A stretch of 64,000 nucleotides of DNA from Robertkochia aurantiaca (lineage in GTDB: Bacteria > Bacteroidota > Bacteroidia > Flavobacteriales > Flavobacteriaceae). Positions within the stretch are counted from its first letter, which is position 1. Each line of letters opens with the position of its first letter. Positions 8,507 to 17,889 of the stretch are shown here, in pieces. The DNA is taken from the NCBI RefSeq assembly GCF_020166495.1, contig NZ_JAINZS010000002.1, positions 186,001-250,000 of the forward strand. The letters are read 5' to 3'. The notes under the pieces were generated by a model. That model did not search any database. It was not told where the DNA came from and saw only the letters and a list, made by a program, of their open reading frames with translations. The position numbers and the translations under genes were made by a program.

Positions 8507-10024
8507 ATGAAAGATTTAAGAAAATTTATGGGGATCTTACTCATCCCCCTCTTCTTTATTGCATGCAGTAAGGACGACAATATCGATACCGAAATCGAGC
8601 AAACTCCTGATGAAGAAGTTACACTTGAAAATGAAGCAAATGAATTTACCTGGGACGCCCTGAACTTTTGGTATTTCTGGCAGGGCGAAGTAGCGAACTT
8701 GGCAGATAGCAGGAACGATAACCAAGAAGCTTTTTATCAATTTCTAAATAATTATATCGATCCTATAGACCTTTTCAACAGAGCATTAAGGTTTCCCGAA
8801 GACAGGTTTACCTTTATTACAGATGATTACACAGAACTGGTACAATCCCAGCAGGGTGTTGCCAAAACCAACGGGCTCGAGTACGGGCTCGCACGTTTTG
8901 TAGACAATAATGATGTATACGGGTATGTCAGATATATCATAGAAGGAAGTGATGCGGCGACCAAAGACATTCAGCGGGGCGACGTGTTTCTGACCGTCGA
9001 CGGAACTCAGCTTACAGTTGATAATTTCGAGGACCTGCTTTTCGGTGAAAACAACACTTATACCCTGGGGCTTGCTGATGTGAACGGAAACGACCTGGGT
9101 ATTACCGGCGTTCCAAGAAGTGCTATACAGCTTAACGGACAAGAAGTGACCCTCACCCAGGAAGAAAACATCACAGAGAACCCAATACATGTAAGCAAAG
9201 TACTTGATGTGGAAGGAATGAAAATCGGATACCTTATGTATAACCGGTTCACAAGAACATTTGATGCAGAACTGAATGATGTTTTCGGCGAGTTTCTGGC
9301 TGCCGGAGTGACTGACCTGGTGCTGGATCTTCGCTATAATCCCGGCGGATCAGTAAACAGTGCCGTTCTGCTTTCCAGCATGATTCACAGCACCGATACC
9401 CAGAAACTATTTATCCGCCAGCGCTGGAATGAAAAAGTTCAGGCGCAGCTTTCAGATGCACAGCTTGAAGAGTATTTTGCCGATGTGATAGACGATCAGG
9501 GTACCCCGGTGAATACCCTGGAATTGAATCGCGTCTACGTACTTACCACCGGCAGTTCGGCTTCTGCCAGTGAACTGGTCATAAACGGACTCGATCCATA
9601 TATGACCGTAGAACAGATCGGAGGTCTGACCAGAGGGAAAAATGAATTTTCGATCACCCTGGTCGATAATCCTGATAATTTCTGGATCTATAATCCCGAT
9701 ACGGCAGACCAGATCAATCCGGATAATTCCTGGGGGTTACAGCCACTAACCGGACGAAATGAAAATTCAGCAGGGTTCTTCGATTACACCAACGGGCTAC
9801 AGCCTGAATATGAACTCTCTGAAGATGTAAGCAATCTTGGGGTGCTCGGCGATCCTTCAGAACCCTTCCTGGCAAGGGCACTGGAACTCATTACAGGGGT
9901 GTCTGCCAAACCGGGTGTTTTGAAAGAAATAACATTACCGGTAGATATCATTTCAAGCTCCTCCATGGCCAGGCCTATGAAAGACAATATGTACCTGGAA
10001 AAAGTAACCTTTAAAAAAGAATAA
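8507..10024 (+). CDS. S41 family (C-terminal processing) peptidase lipoprotein, copy 1
   Basis: 505 residues. I start at MKDLRKFMG, which puts a lipoprotein signal (LLIPLFFIACSKDD) in register; an ATG eight codons upstream (8483) is an alternative. An N-terminal helical domain is followed by a PDZ-like domain (about 120-215; IQRGDVFLTVDGTQL) and the S41 fold with LVLDLRYNPGGSVNSA. The serine motif SSASASE lies at about 350-356, and the Lys of GLTRGKNEF about 25 residues later, so the Ser/Lys dyad is intact. Probably an outer-membrane-anchored peptidase acting in the periplasm or at the surface. A paralogue follows immediately. Confidence 0.88.
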   Translation: MKDLRKFMGILLIPLFFIACSKDDNIDTEIEQTPDEEVTLENEANEFTWDALNFWYFWQGEVANLADSRNDNQEAFYQFLNNYIDPIDLFNRALRFPEDRFTFITDDYTELVQSQQGVAKTNGLEYGLARFVDNNDVYGYVRYIIEGSDAATKDIQRGDVFLTVDGTQLTVDNFEDLLFGENNTYTLGLADVNGNDLGITGVPRSAIQLNGQEVTLTQEENITENPIHVSKVLDVEGMKIGYLMYNRFTRTFDAELNDVFGEFLAAGVTDLVLDLRYNPGGSVNSAVLLSSMIHSTDTQKLFIRQRWNEKVQAQLSDAQLEEYFADVIDDQGTPVNTLELNRVYVLTTGSSASASELVINGLDPYMTVEQIGGLTRGKNEFSITLVDNPDNFWIYNPDTADQINPDNSWGLQPLTGRNENSAGFFDYTNGLQPEYELSEDVSNLGVLGDPSEPFLARALELITGVSAKPGVLKEITLPVDIISSSSMARPMKDNMYLEKVTFKKE

Positions 10025-10032
10025 AACCTATC

Positions 10033-10061
10033 AGGCTGTTCGTTTCGGGCAGCCTTCTTTT
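10033..10061 (+). terminator. Hairpin between the two S41 genes, possible partial terminator
   Basis: AGGCTG / CAGCCT stem around an 11-nt loop, then TTCTTTTA. It fills the 42-bp gap between the paralogues and could lower read-through into the second gene. Confidence 0.5.
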
Positions 10062-10066
10062 ATAGT

Positions 10067-11488
10067 ATGTATCCAAAAACCTTTCTTCCCAAATTATTCT
10101 ACCTCCTTGTTTTTTTCACCCTTTTCGCCTGTACAGACGAAGATGACAATATTATAGTTCCTGATCCGGCTCTGGAAGTTGAAGATTTCATCTGGAAGGG
10201 AATGAATTATTATTACTTCTGGCAACAGGATGTGGCCGAACTGGCCGACAACCGATTTGAAAACCAGGCCACATATGAATCTTTTCTGGAGAGTTTCGCA
10301 GATCCGCGTGAGTTGTTTGACAGATTGCTTTTCACCGAAGACCGCTTTAGCTTTATAACAGACGATTACCAGGCTTTACAGGAAAGTTTCAGGGGAAATT
10401 CAGATTCGAACGGAATGGAATTCGGCCTGGTCAGGCGTTCGGGCACCGATCAGGTGTTTGGCTATGTAAGGTACATCATCCCCGGTTCAAATGCGGCTGC
10501 AACCAGCCTCAAAAGGGGTGACCTGTTTACCGCAGTTGACGGCACCGATCTCACTATCGACAATTATCTACCATTACTGTTTGGTGATAATGCAGATTAT
10601 ACCATCAGCCTGGCAAACTTTGAAGGTGATAACCTTGTCAAAACAGGAGAAACCATCGGTCTTACCAAAATGCCGCTTTCCGAGAATCCGGTTTTCATTG
10701 CAAAGACCCTCGAACTCGAAGGTCAAAAGATCGGCTATCTGATGTATAACGGTTTTATTGCGAATTTCGAAGCTGAGCTTAATACCGCATTCGGCACATT
10801 CAAGGCAGACGGAATCAGTGATCTGATACTGGATCTGCGCTATAATCCGGGTGGCTCGGTTAATACTTCGACCCGTCTTGCCAGTCTTGTAACCGGACAA
10901 TTCAGCGGGCAACTCTTTGCCAAGTTACGCTATAATAACAAGATAGAAGACCGGTTGAGCAACAGTCAGACCGAATATCGTTTCGGGAACTCAGTTGGAG
11001 GGGAAGAAGCGAACAGCCTTAATCTTGATCGCGTATATGTGATCACCACTTCGGGAACGGCCTCTGCCAGCGAACTTGTGATCAACGGGCTCAAGCCCTA
11101 TATCAATGTAATTCAGGTGGGAACCCCTACCCGCGGAAAGAACGAAGCCTCTGTTACGGTATATGATTCGCCCTCGTTCCGCTATAATGACCCGGGTCTG
11201 AATCCCAATCACACCTGGGCGATACAACCCATAATTTCCAAAACCGAAAATGCAGCAGGTTTCGGTGATTATGCCGATGGGTTGCAACCCGATATTTCTC
11301 AATCGGAAGACCTGAGAAACCTGGGGACACTGGGTGAACCTGATGAACCTTTATTGGCAAGAACCCTTATGTCAATAACAGGGGCTTCCCAGAAATTTAT
11401 CGGTACCGATCATCAGTCATTCGAACTGCTTGGAGAAAGTAAAAGAAATACCGCCTGGTACCAGCGTATGCTGCTTTCCGAATTATAA
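10067..11488 (+). CDS. S41 family (C-terminal processing) peptidase lipoprotein, copy 2
   Basis: 473 residues, with lipobox LFACTDED (Cys about residue 22). It is colinear with copy 1: helical domain with FIWKGMNYYYFWQQDVAELADNR, PDZ-like domain (LKRGDLFTAVDGTDL), the strand LILDLRYNPGGSVNTS, the serine motif TASASE and the lysine in PTRGKNEA. Both catalytic residues are retained. The two genes are tandem duplicates 42 bp apart; copy 2 is shorter between domains and at the C-terminus. Substrates are unknown. Confidence 0.88.
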   Translation: MYPKTFLPKLFYLLVFFTLFACTDEDDNIIVPDPALEVEDFIWKGMNYYYFWQQDVAELADNRFENQATYESFLESFADPRELFDRLLFTEDRFSFITDDYQALQESFRGNSDSNGMEFGLVRRSGTDQVFGYVRYIIPGSNAAATSLKRGDLFTAVDGTDLTIDNYLPLLFGDNADYTISLANFEGDNLVKTGETIGLTKMPLSENPVFIAKTLELEGQKIGYLMYNGFIANFEAELNTAFGTFKADGISDLILDLRYNPGGSVNTSTRLASLVTGQFSGQLFAKLRYNNKIEDRLSNSQTEYRFGNSVGGEEANSLNLDRVYVITTSGTASASELVINGLKPYINVIQVGTPTRGKNEASVTVYDSPSFRYNDPGLNPNHTWAIQPIISKTENAAGFGDYADGLQPDISQSEDLRNLGTLGEPDEPLLARTLMSITGASQKFIGTDHQSFELLGESKRNTAWYQRMLLSEL

Positions 11489-11492
11489 AAAG

Positions 11493-11525
11493 AAAGAGGA
11501 GTGTCTCTTAACACCCCTCTTTCCC
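11493..11525. terminator. Terminator between convergent genes
   Basis: AAAGAGG...GTGT / ACAC...CCTCTTT inverted repeat, flanked by an A-rich stretch on one side and TTT on the other. It lies between the second S41 gene and the TonB receptor and may serve both strands. Confidence 0.7.
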
Positions 11526-11537
11526 ATGGTCGGTATC

Positions 11538-13427
11538 TTACAGGTTGAGTGAAAAACCCAATCTTATATTTCTGCCTCTGGTCTCATAACCTACCAATTC
11601 GAAATATTCCTCATCGAAAAGGTTTTCAAGCTGTACATTGGCACTTAAGTGATCATTGATTCGATAAGAACCTCCTATGCCTACCAGGGAAAATGCTTCC
11701 AGGGTTACATTTTCAAAGGTTTCAAAATCGGTATCTGTTCGTGCTCCGGTAAATTGGTACCCTAAGCGTATATTTCCCTTTTTTGATGCAAAGGCATAGT
11801 TGAGAAAAACATTTGCCTTGTGCTTTGGAATTCTCAGCGCCAGCCTGTCGGGGTTTTCTGTGAAGGTATAATTCGCGTCCAGTCGTACAGCAGAGAGCGG
11901 ATTCCAGTTCATTTCCACTTCCACCCCTCTCACATTAAAATCTTCCTCTACGTTGACAAAACCTCCTTCAAAGGTATCAAAGTCAAAAACCTGATAGTTG
12001 ATAAAATTCTCCTCAAGCCTGTGAAAATAAACACTGCTAAAACGGAAGCTTCCCCTCAGGAGTTCTGCACCCGCCTCGAAGGTGGTGTTCTCTTCGGGTT
12101 GTAAATCTGGATTCGCTCCGAAGGGTCCAAAAAGCTGGGTCAGGCTGGGAGCTATATAAGAGGTGCTGTAGGAGCTCAGGAACTTCAAATAGCCGCCTTC
12201 CGGCATTGAGATCCTGTAAGAAGGATTCAGGTTATATGTAAGCGTAGATCCGTATTCGCTGTGATTATTCAGTCGTGCTCCCGAGTTAAGATTTAATCCG
12301 AAAGAAGAAAGCCATACCAGGTTCAGGTAAGGATCGGTAATTGAGAAGGAGGTATCATCGCTGAATACCGCTTTCGAATTGATATGATTCACACCGGCGA
12401 TGGTATAGAATGAATCGCTCCATTCGTGCTTTTGAAATAGATCCAGCACCAGGTTTCTGCCGTAGTATTCAGCCGGAAAATCGGAGGTGAGCTCCCTGGA
12501 GATCTCGTTAAAACCCAGGTTCAGTTTTACCGAACCCTGATCGTAACGGTATTCGGGACTGATCATCAGTCGGTTTTGAGTACTTTCCGATAAGAAATCG
12601 GCATCTTCGCGGGGAACGCTGCGGTCAAATCCTGCCTCAAAGTGATCGTGACTCCCAGTACCACTGAGGCTAAAGTGATCGCTGAAACGGTATGAAATTC
12701 TGAAGTTCGAATTGTAACGATTAAAGACATCACTCTCCTCCCCGGCAACCGCAGAAAGGCCATCTGTGTACTGCTGGCTGAAACCGGCCACAGCCCTTAA
12801 CCTTCCGGTACTCCCGGTTAAGATAACCGAATTGCGAAAATCATCCACCCCGTATTCCTTGTCTCCTGAAGCCTTGTTAGTACCCATAGAACTATTGAGC
12901 TGCAGGCTCATTCCCTCTTTACCGGCTTTGCGGGTGGTAATATTGATTACAGCTGCTGCTGCGGCATTTCCATAGAGCGTACTGGCGGCTCCTTTTATGA
13001 TCTCCATATTCTCGATCATATTTACATCGAGTAAACGAAGATCAAAATCATTGGCAATCTGAGAGGGATCAGTCATTTGGATCCCGTCTATCATTACCAG
13101 CACCTGCCGGTTATTCCCCCCCCTGATGAAATACGAGAGGTTTTGTCCGGCATTACTTCTAACTCCGTTGATCTCGATACCGCTCTGGGTATTGATCACC
13201 TGGGCAACAGATTGCCCTGCCATAGATTCCAGCTCGTTTCTGGAGATCCGAATCACTGTTTTACCCGAGTTCTCGCGTTTGATGGGAAAGCGGGTATCGC
13301 TCACCACGACCTCTTCCAATCTGGTAATGGTATCGTTCTTTTGATTTCCAGGATCAGAATCCTGGGCTTGTAGGTTTACGCCCATAGTAAGCGCTAAAGC
13401 TAAAACACTTAGTGTTTTATCGATCAT
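11538..13427 (-). CDS. btuB: TonB-dependent outer-membrane receptor, BtuB-like (vitamin B12)
   Basis: 629 residues with an N-terminal signal peptide (LSVLALALTMGVNLQAQ). A TonB-box-like LEEVVVSDTRFP at about residue 40 precedes the plug domain (about 55-165, including GGNNRQVLVMIDGIQM). A 22-strand barrel ends in RNIRLGFSLNL. Length is close to E. coli BtuB (about 600). B12 as substrate is supported by the cobalamin riboswitch just upstream on the same strand and by the divergent BtuFCD-type operon. It imports cobalamin or a corrinoid across the outer membrane using TonB energy. Confidence 0.9.
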   Translation of the reverse strand: MIDKTLSVLALALTMGVNLQAQDSDPGNQKNDTITRLEEVVVSDTRFPIKRENSGKTVIRISRNELESMAGQSVAQVINTQSGIEINGVRSNAGQNLSYFIRGGNNRQVLVMIDGIQMTDPSQIANDFDLRLLDVNMIENMEIIKGAASTLYGNAAAAAVINITTRKAGKEGMSLQLNSSMGTNKASGDKEYGVDDFRNSVILTGSTGRLRAVAGFSQQYTDGLSAVAGEESDVFNRYNSNFRISYRFSDHFSLSGTGSHDHFEAGFDRSVPREDADFLSESTQNRLMISPEYRYDQGSVKLNLGFNEISRELTSDFPAEYYGRNLVLDLFQKHEWSDSFYTIAGVNHINSKAVFSDDTSFSITDPYLNLVWLSSFGLNLNSGARLNNHSEYGSTLTYNLNPSYRISMPEGGYLKFLSSYSTSYIAPSLTQLFGPFGANPDLQPEENTTFEAGAELLRGSFRFSSVYFHRLEENFINYQVFDFDTFEGGFVNVEEDFNVRGVEVEMNWNPLSAVRLDANYTFTENPDRLALRIPKHKANVFLNYAFASKKGNIRLGYQFTGARTDTDFETFENVTLEAFSLVGIGGSYRINDHLSANVQLENLFDEEYFELVGYETRGRNIRLGFSLNL

Positions 13428-13511
13428 AATTAAGGTTGTTTAAAAAGGGAGAAAAGCATGAGTGTACCCATACGCAAACCTTTATCCCGAAAGTTTGACA
13501 TCAAGTGAAAA

Positions 13512-13712
13512 TCGGGCAGGTCTCCTGGCTTGTATCACGACCTGTCACCTTCCCGTTGATAAATCAACAGTGGCATTGCAGAAACAGGTGTGTATCGGTA
13601 TTACCGACTAAACTTACAGTTGCGGGAACAGCTCCGGAATTTTGTCCTGTTAACAGACAGGCACCGGATTCCCTTTTAATTCCATCCTGCGGCAAGGCAG
13701 AACAGAAACCTT
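13512..13712 (-). promoter_or_regulatory. Cobalamin riboswitch (AdoCbl type)
   Basis: On the minus strand the region contains, in order, a 5' arm, GGGAATCCGGTG, a stem-loop extension, CCGGAGCTGTTCCCGCA, and the conserved B12 box AAGCCAGGAGACCTGCC at about 13515-13532. These are the hallmarks of the cobalamin aptamer. The B12 box ends about 85 nt upstream of the btuB start codon, so binding of adenosylcobalamin should repress the receptor. I could not identify a clear terminator hairpin, so control may be at translation initiation. Confidence 0.95.
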
Positions 13713-13814
13713 ATTTTCGGGCTCGAAATTAATCAAAAAGAATAAGTTTTCGTTTAAAAGCCGAAATAATCTTAATTTTAGCCCGGAATCAAAGTAGCTA
13801 AGCCACATCAAAGC

Positions 13815-14963
13815 ATGATCAGAAAGTTCTTCCCTGTATTGTTCCTTTTCATAATATCATGTAAGGAAAAACCTGCTGTAAACGCCCCCCAGGCGGAAAA
13901 TCCCACGGCTGCTTTAAAATCAAACATGTTCGCTGAAGGCTTTGAAATTATTGAGGCAGCTCCGGGATTGACAGAGATCAGGGTATACACACCCTGGCAG
14001 GGTGCTGAAAAAACACTTTCCTATGCGGTGGCCGATAGCTCATACGACAAACCCATAAACCAAAAGGCCTACGACGCGGTTTTAAGACTCCCTCTTTCAA
14101 AAATTATTCTGACCTCAACCACTCATATTCCGGCCCTGGAGGCACTTGATGAATTAAACAAAGTGGTCGCCTTCCCTGGTACCCGGTATATATCTTCAGA
14201 AAAGGCCCGAATAATGATAGAAGATGGACGTATAGCCGACATCGGTGCCAACGAATCTATGAACACCGAGGCTGTGATAGACCTGTCTCCCGATGTAATT
14301 ATCGGGTTTGCCATAGACGGAAACAATCGAACCTATACCAATCTTGAAAAAATAGGCATCCCGGTCATGTATAATGGTGATTGGGTGGAAAAACACCCTC
14401 TGGGAAAAACAGAGTGGATAAAGGTTTTTGGCGTGTTGCTGGATAAACAGGAAAAGGCAGACAGTATTTTTAAACAGGTCGCCGGAGAATACAAACGTGT
14501 GGCCAAACTGGCTTCAGCAGTAAAACAAAGTCCGCAGGTAATCAGCGGCGCCATGTTTAAAGATATCTGGTATCTCCCTGCAGGGAACAGCTGGGCAGCC
14601 ACCTTATTTGCCGACGCGAATGCCGACTACATCTGGAAAGATGCCGAAGGGAGCGGGAGTCTTGCGCTGAGCCTTGAAAGTGTGCTCGAAAAGGGACGGG
14701 AGGCCGATTACTGGATCGGAACAGCACAATTTACATCTTATGAAGAGATGAAAGACGCCAACGAACACTATGCCCGATTTGAGGCCTTTCGCGATCAAAA
14801 GGTATACAGTTCAAGTCTCACTACTGGAGAAACGGGAGGAGTTATCTTCTATGAATTGGGACCTCATCGTCCTGATATGGTTTTGAAGGACCTGGTAAGT
14901 ATACTGCATCCCGAATTGCTGCCCGGACATAGCCCGTATTTTTTCAAACCCCTTGAAGATTGA
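13815..14963 (+). CDS. btuF: ABC transporter substrate-binding lipoprotein, BtuF-like
   Basis: 382 residues of the helical-backbone (cluster A-II, TroA/BtuF-like) type, with lipobox FIISCKEK (Cys about residue 16). The N-lobe carries KIILTSTTHIPALEALDELNKVVAFPG and IADIGANESMNTEAVIDLSPDVII, typical of cobalamin- and siderophore-binding proteins. The C-lobe begins after a long linking helix near residue 210. It captures the substrate in the periplasm and passes it to the permease encoded next. Cobalamin as ligand is inferred from the divergent riboswitch-controlled btuB. The riboswitch itself is on the opposite strand and cannot act on this transcript. Confidence 0.85.
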   Translation: MIRKFFPVLFLFIISCKEKPAVNAPQAENPTAALKSNMFAEGFEIIEAAPGLTEIRVYTPWQGAEKTLSYAVADSSYDKPINQKAYDAVLRLPLSKIILTSTTHIPALEALDELNKVVAFPGTRYISSEKARIMIEDGRIADIGANESMNTEAVIDLSPDVIIGFAIDGNNRTYTNLEKIGIPVMYNGDWVEKHPLGKTEWIKVFGVLLDKQEKADSIFKQVAGEYKRVAKLASAVKQSPQVISGAMFKDIWYLPAGNSWAATLFADANADYIWKDAEGSGSLALSLESVLEKGREADYWIGTAQFTSYEEMKDANEHYARFEAFRDQKVYSSSLTTGETGGVIFYELGPHRPDMVLKDLVSILHPELLPGHSPYFFKPLED

Positions 14964-15991
14964 AGCCCTTTCGCAAATATCGTTTCACTTTCACCGGCAT
15001 CGGACTGCTGTTTATACTGATCTTTTTGGTGAATCTTTCTCTGGGATCGGTTCACATACCCCTACCAGCTTTTTTCGATATCTTTCTGGGAAGCGGTTCA
15101 GATAACGAATCATGGAATTACATCGTACTGAATTATCGTCTCCCCAAGGCCATCACAGCGGTGTTGGTGGGTGCATGTCTTTCGATAAGCGGGTTATTGA
15201 TGCAAACTTTTTTCAGAAATCCGCTGGCCGGCCCGTTTGTACTGGGAATAAGTTCGGGAGCCAGCCTGGGGGTGGCGTTGATCATAATGGGCGGTGGATT
15301 ACTTTCAGGTGTGGCAGGGTCGATCTTAACCGATGATATCACAATTGCCCTGGCTGCCAGCGCAGGAAGCCTGCTGGTGCTTTCCGCCGTACTCCTGGTG
15401 GCTTTTCGCGTTCGTGACACCATGGCTCTGTTGATCATCGGACTGATGTTCAGCAGCCTGACCTCGGCGGTAGTGGGGATACTCGCATACTTTACGAGAA
15501 TGGAGAAACTTCAGCAATATATATTCTGGTCATACGGAAGCCTGGGAGACCTGTCATGGTCACAGTTACTGTTCTTCTCAATCTTCACCCTCCTGGGAAC
15601 ATTCTTTGCCATAATTGTCATCAAACAACTAAATGCCCTCTTGCTGGGCGAAAATTATGCCCGGAGCATGGGAGTCAATGTCAAAAGATCCCGATTTCAG
15701 ATCATCCTTGCTGCCAGTATTCTCACCGGTGCTGCGACAGCCTATGCGGGACCTATAGCATTTGTAGGGTTGGCCGTTCCTCATCTCACCAGACAATTAT
15801 TCAATACCTCAAATCACAAAATACTGCTGCCGGCTGTCATGCTGTTTGGCGGAATGCTCATGCTCATATGTGACAGTATTGCCCAGTGGCCGTTTTCTGA
15901 GGTGGCGCTGCCCATCAATGCTATCACCTCGATCGTAGGGGCACCGGTAGTAATCTGGCTGCTGGTTCGTAAACGCAAAATGATCTTTTAA
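14960..15991 (+). CDS. btuC: FecCD-family ABC permease, BtuC-like
   Basis: 343 residues with about ten transmembrane helices. The conserved GACLSISGLLMQTFFRNPLAGPFVLGIS segment lies around residues 65-93, and the ATPase-contacting loop GPIAFVGLAVPHLTRQL around 268-284. It begins with TTG at 14960, overlapping the btuF stop codon by four bases, which indicates translational coupling. It forms the homodimeric inner-membrane channel of a type II importer for cobalamin, or less likely iron-siderophore. Confidence 0.88.
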   Translation: MKPFRKYRFTFTGIGLLFILIFLVNLSLGSVHIPLPAFFDIFLGSGSDNESWNYIVLNYRLPKAITAVLVGACLSISGLLMQTFFRNPLAGPFVLGISSGASLGVALIIMGGGLLSGVAGSILTDDITIALAASAGSLLVLSAVLLVAFRVRDTMALLIIGLMFSSLTSAVVGILAYFTRMEKLQQYIFWSYGSLGDLSWSQLLFFSIFTLLGTFFAIIVIKQLNALLLGENYARSMGVNVKRSRFQIILAASILTGAATAYAGPIAFVGLAVPHLTRQLFNTSNHKILLPAVMLFGGMLMLICDSIAQWPFSEVALPINAITSIVGAPVVIWLLVRKRKMIF

Positions 15992-16786
15992 ATGATGGAG
16001 GAGAAATATCATAGCATTTTAAGCAGTAAAGATCTGGTGATCGGTTACCACAAAGACAAGGAAGATTTCCTGGTCAGCCGCGTGACAGACCTGAATATCA
16101 TGAAAGGAGAACTGGTGGGGGTAGTCGGAGCTAATGGAGCCGGGAAATCGACGCTGCTCAGGAGCATCTCAGGAATTCAGCCCTTTCTCAAGGGAACTAT
16201 TTCACTCAATAACAAACCCGTAAAGCAATACAGCGCTATTGAACTGGCCCGTGAACTCAGCGTAGTGGTTACAGAGCAGCCGATGGCCAAAAATCTTACA
16301 GCCATCGAACTGATAGCCCTGGGACGGCAACCATATACAGACTGGATCGGAAATCTAAGCCAGAATGACCGCGAACACCTCAACCAGGTGATCAGGCAAC
16401 TTGACCTGGAGCCCCTGAAGAATAAGGCCTGTTATGAAATGAGCGACGGCCAATTACAAAAAGTGCTTATTGCAAGAGCCCTTGCTCAGGATACTTCTAC
16501 CATCATTTTGGATGAACCCACCACGCATCTTGACATCTACCACAAAACCTATATACTCAAATTGCTGAAAAAGATCGCTCATGAGCACGGGAAGGCAGTA
16601 ATATTCTCTACCCATGAGATCGACCTGGCCATACAGCTTTGTGATAAAATGTTGATCATGAACAATAAGGAGACTTATTACGACGAACCATGCCGCCTGA
16701 TAGAGAAGGGCCTTTTTTCCAGGTTATTCCCGGCTGATCTCATTTACTTCGACAAGAAATCAGGCACTTTCAGGGTTAGAAAATAA
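15992..16786 (+). CDS. btuD: ABC transporter ATP-binding protein, BtuD/FecE-like
   Basis: 264 residues. Walker A is GANGAGKST (about 43-51), the signature is MSDGQLQK (a variant of LSGGQ), and Walker B is TIILDEPTTHLD, followed by STHEID with the switch His. It energises the btuC dimer. It starts directly after the btuC stop with no gap; ATGATG offers two equivalent starts. The operon ends here, 15 bp before the end of the convergent esterase gene, with no obvious terminator. Confidence 0.88.
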   Translation: MMEEKYHSILSSKDLVIGYHKDKEDFLVSRVTDLNIMKGELVGVVGANGAGKSTLLRSISGIQPFLKGTISLNNKPVKQYSAIELARELSVVVTEQPMAKNLTAIELIALGRQPYTDWIGNLSQNDREHLNQVIRQLDLEPLKNKACYEMSDGQLQKVLIARALAQDTSTIILDEPTTHLDIYHKTYILKLLKKIAHEHGKAVIFSTHEIDLAIQLCDKMLIMNNKETYYDEPCRLIEKGLFSRLFPADLIYFDKKSGTFRVRK

Positions 16787-16801
16787 GTGCTCTGACCAAA
16801 G

Positions 16802-17716
16802 CTACCGGGTTGTTTTACCGATCACTTCCGGGTACCTCTGCTCAGATATCACGTATTCCTCCAAAAAACGGGTTATCAAGTCTGTCTGCTCATAGGCGAG
16901 GTTTGCCCACTCATGTCCTCCACCCTTCACCTTCACCAGAATAAAAGTACTCCCGAGTTTTCGGTAACTGTCAGCTATGGCAGCCGATCCGTAAAGCGGC
17001 AGATAACCGGGAGCCGAGTCATCACAAAAATGATGGGGCGCACTTCCGAAAGGCACCAGTTTATCGTCTGTTCCGTGAAACAACAAGGCAGGAACTGCAT
17101 CAGCCTCATCTATATAACTCGTATCGAGTACCGCTCCGGCAAAAGATATCAAACCGGCAACCTTCCCTTTAGGGTCAGCCATGCCTTTAAAAGCCGGGTG
17201 ATTTTTCATCAGCACATATTGAAGAATCGCCTCTGCCCCTGCACTGCTGCCTACAAGCACAAAAGTCTCGTTGCCAAGGCCCCAGTCAGACTTATTCTCT
17301 GTAAGAACCCTAATAGCCGAAGAAACATCCTCAACTGCCATTTTAAAGGTTTCGATCTTTTCCCTGGCCGGACACTGACAACCAAAGCCTTCAGGCTTCC
17401 CCTTTCTGCTCAAACGGTAACTGATCGAAGCCACAGGAAAGCCCGATAAAGCCATCGTTTTTGCAAATCGCATTTCCCTTTCTCCATCCCTGCTTCCTGT
17501 ATAAAAACCACCCCCGTGAACCAGCAGTAGCAACGGAGCTTCACTGCGCGGGGTAACCGGGCGATACAGGTCAAGAGAAAGCGTATCAGCGAATCGGTAG
17601 GTATTCACATTAATAAGGCTGTCTTTGCTTTCTATTGTTGAAGTCTGAGCGGAAACACAGACAGAAAAAAAGAAGAAAATCAGAGGAAGATACAAGCGAA
17701 TTAGATTATTTGTCAT
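16802..17716 (-). CDS. Secreted alpha/beta hydrolase (esterase/lipase-like)
   Basis: 304 residues with a signal peptide (LIFFFFSVCVSAQ). HGGGFYTGS at about residue 66 is the oxyanion-hole motif of HSL/BD-FAE-type esterases. The nucleophile Ser lies in GSSAGAE (about 157), the acid probably in HGTDDKLVP (about 215), and the catalytic His in GGGHEWAN near residue 268. It presumably hydrolyses carboxyl esters in the periplasm or outside the cell. A four-Cys-like GFGCQCPAREK insert between oxyanion hole and nucleophile may form a disulfide. Natural substrate unknown. Confidence 0.82.
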   Translation of the reverse strand: MTNNLIRLYLPLIFFFFSVCVSAQTSTIESKDSLINVNTYRFADTLSLDLYRPVTPRSEAPLLLLVHGGGFYTGSRDGEREMRFAKTMALSGFPVASISYRLSRKGKPEGFGCQCPAREKIETFKMAVEDVSSAIRVLTENKSDWGLGNETFVLVGSSAGAEAILQYVLMKNHPAFKGMADPKGKVAGLISFAGAVLDTSYIDEADAVPALLFHGTDDKLVPFGSAPHHFCDDSAPGYLPLYGSAAIADSYRKLGSTFILVKVKGGGHEWANLAYEQTDLITRFLEEYVISEQRYPEVIGKTTR

Positions 17717-17889
17717 GATGTCCAGACTTGATCGATGGGAACAGGTTTAAAAATACATAAAAATTTCAGGAAGCCTCAGAATACGTTCTTGATAACTTCT
17801 GGGTAATTTCCCGCTGACTGTTTTAAATTTTAGCATGGCTCTGTGTATATTTATCCGGAATCCTCAATCCTTTTTAACAAGTTACCGAA

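Noticed and set aside
11538-13427. Iron-siderophore receptor
   Set aside because: The cobalamin riboswitch directly upstream and the receptor's length favour B12; no siderophore genes are near.
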